6,621 nucleotides of DNA. Source: Acidimicrobiia bacterium. Its GTDB lineage: Bacteria; Actinomycetota; Acidimicrobiia; Acidimicrobiales; Aldehydirespiratoraceae. The stretch is taken from contig JAJDZO010000229.1 of NCBI GenBank assembly GCA_022824605.1, positions 1 to 6,621 of the forward strand, written 5' to 3'. This document shows, piece by piece, positions 5,821 to 6,621 of the stretch. Within the stretch, counting starts at the first letter, position 1. Each line of letters starts with the position of its first letter. The notes under the pieces were generated by a model, which saw only the letters and a list, made by a program, of their open reading frames with translations, did not search any database and was not told the DNA's origin. A program made the translations under genes and the position numbers.

Positions 5821-6621
5821 CTTCGACCGGCTCGACGTCGGGATACGCCAAGGGTCCGTTCGCGGTGGACTGGGAGGACCGCTACGACATGGCCCGGCTG
5901 CGCCGGGACCGGGTGGCCGCGGCCCAGCGGGAATTGGCGGCGTCGGGCGTCGACGCGCTGATGGTGTGGAAGGACGAGAACGTCAGGTACCTCACGTCGC
6001 TGCGGGCCCAGCTGATCGCGGGCAAGACGATGGCGCTCAACGGTGCGCTGCTACCCGCAGGCCAGGATCCGGTGCTGCTGTGCTCGGGCGGCGAGATCGA
6101 CAAGGCTCGCGCGCACATGAGCTGGCTGGCGGAGGCCCACGCCATCCCCATCATGGAGCAGGCCGAACTCGTCGACGGCTTCGTCCGCAGCATCCTGCGG
6201 CCCATCCTCGCCGAGCGGGGCCTGGAAGACGGGCGGCTGGGCGTGGATGCGGCCAGCGTGTCGTTCATCGACGCCCTGCGGGCTCATCTGCCCGATGTGG
6301 AACTCGTCGACGGCGACACCATCATGCAGCGGGCCCGGCTGATCAAGACCGACGTTGAGATCGCCATCATCTCCGAGGCCTGCGCCATCGGCGACGCGGT
6401 CACCCAGCGGGCCCTCGACGAGACCCGCGCCGGGCGTCGTGAGTTGGAGGTGGCCGGCGATGCCATGCAGACGCTGTTCCATCTCGGCGGCGAGATGGCT
6501 CATGTGATCACGCCGTTCGTGGCTTCGGGCGAGCACATGTCGCCCCCGCACCGGCTGGCCACCGACAAGCTGATGCGCAACCACGACCTGTGCTTCATCG
6601 ACATCGGGGCCATGTGGAACG
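5817..6621 (+). CDS. Second M24-family pita-bread-fold protein, 3'-truncated by the window end
   Basis: The frame is open from GTG 5817 to the end of the window (268 complete codons). The start shares GTGA with the dehydrogenase stop and has a Shine-Dalgarno 7 nt upstream. The N-terminal creatinase-like domain (about 25-180) carries DENVRYLTS at 53-61, matching DENIRYVTS in the first M24 gene, and is followed by the beginning of the M24 domain. Asp262 in FIDIGAMWN is the expected first metal ligand and aligns with D260 of the first M24 protein. The spacing in this loop looks canonical, without the extra residue of the paralogue. The remaining ligands lie beyond the window, so whether this copy is catalytically standard cannot be judged. 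It appears to be a diverged paralogue of the 2045 gene, not a close duplicate. Likely a hydrolase or lyase acting in the same pathway; the substrate is unknown. Confidence 0.87.
   Translation, partial: MTSTGSTSGYAKGPFAVDWEDRYDMARLRRDRVAAAQRELAASGVDALMVWKDENVRYLTSLRAQLIAGKTMALNGALLPAGQDPVLLCSGGEIDKARAHMSWLAEAHAIPIMEQAELVDGFVRSILRPILAERGLEDGRLGVDAASVSFIDALRAHLPDVELVDGDTIMQRARLIKTDVEIAIISEACAIGDAVTQRALDETRAGRRELEVAGDAMQTLFHLGGEMAHVITPFVASGEHMSPPHRLATDKLMRNHDLCFIDIGAMWN

Noticed and set aside
5723..6358. A + strand open frame overlapping the dehydrogenase end and the second M24 start
   Set aside because: Its Arg/Gly/Pro-rich translation is an out-of-frame shadow. The correct frame starts at GTG 5817 and runs off the window end.

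Overview
The window is strongly GC-rich, with G or C at most third codon positions. All six genes lie on the + strand, several start with GTG, and gaps between genes are short or absent. This suits a high-GC bacterium. An actinobacterium is a reasonable guess, but composition alone cannot rule out other high-GC phyla. There are no RNA genes, mobile elements, CRISPR arrays or long non-coding stretches; the longest gap is 97 nt.

Layout. (1) 1-650: the 3' part of an ACMSD-like amidohydrolase whose N-terminus lies before the window. (2) 651-747: a gap with a weak hairpin, then an AT-rich island holding a good sigma70-type promoter, an inverted repeat at the predicted transcription start, and a Shine-Dalgarno. 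(3) 748-1971: a DRE-TIM (HMGL-like / isopropylmalate-homocitrate synthase-like) enzyme. (4) 1972-2044: a short gap with a strong GC-rich hairpin and a clear Shine-Dalgarno. (5) 2045-3283: an M24-fold protein (aminopeptidase P / creatinase / ectoine hydrolase / DddP superfamily) with altered active-site positions. (6) 3321-4952: a two-domain ATP-grasp plus phospho-histidine swivel protein, related to PEP synthase and rifampin phosphotransferase but without the PEP/pyruvate barrel. (7) 4945-5820: a 3-hydroxyisobutyrate dehydrogenase family enzyme. (8) 5817-6621: a second M24 protein cut by the window end.

Genes 2 to 6 look like one transcription unit from the promoter near 687-715: the last three are translationally overlapping and the others are separated by 37-73 nt. 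The enzyme set (C-C bond-forming or -cleaving metalloenzyme, two pita-bread-fold hydrolase/lyase-type proteins, an ATP-dependent phosphotransferase-like protein, a beta-hydroxyacid dehydrogenase, and an ACMSD-like decarboxylase/hydrolase upstream) looks like a small-molecule catabolic pathway. I cannot name its substrate. The combination of an RPH-like phosphotransferase with two divergent M24 proteins is the part most likely to be undescribed.
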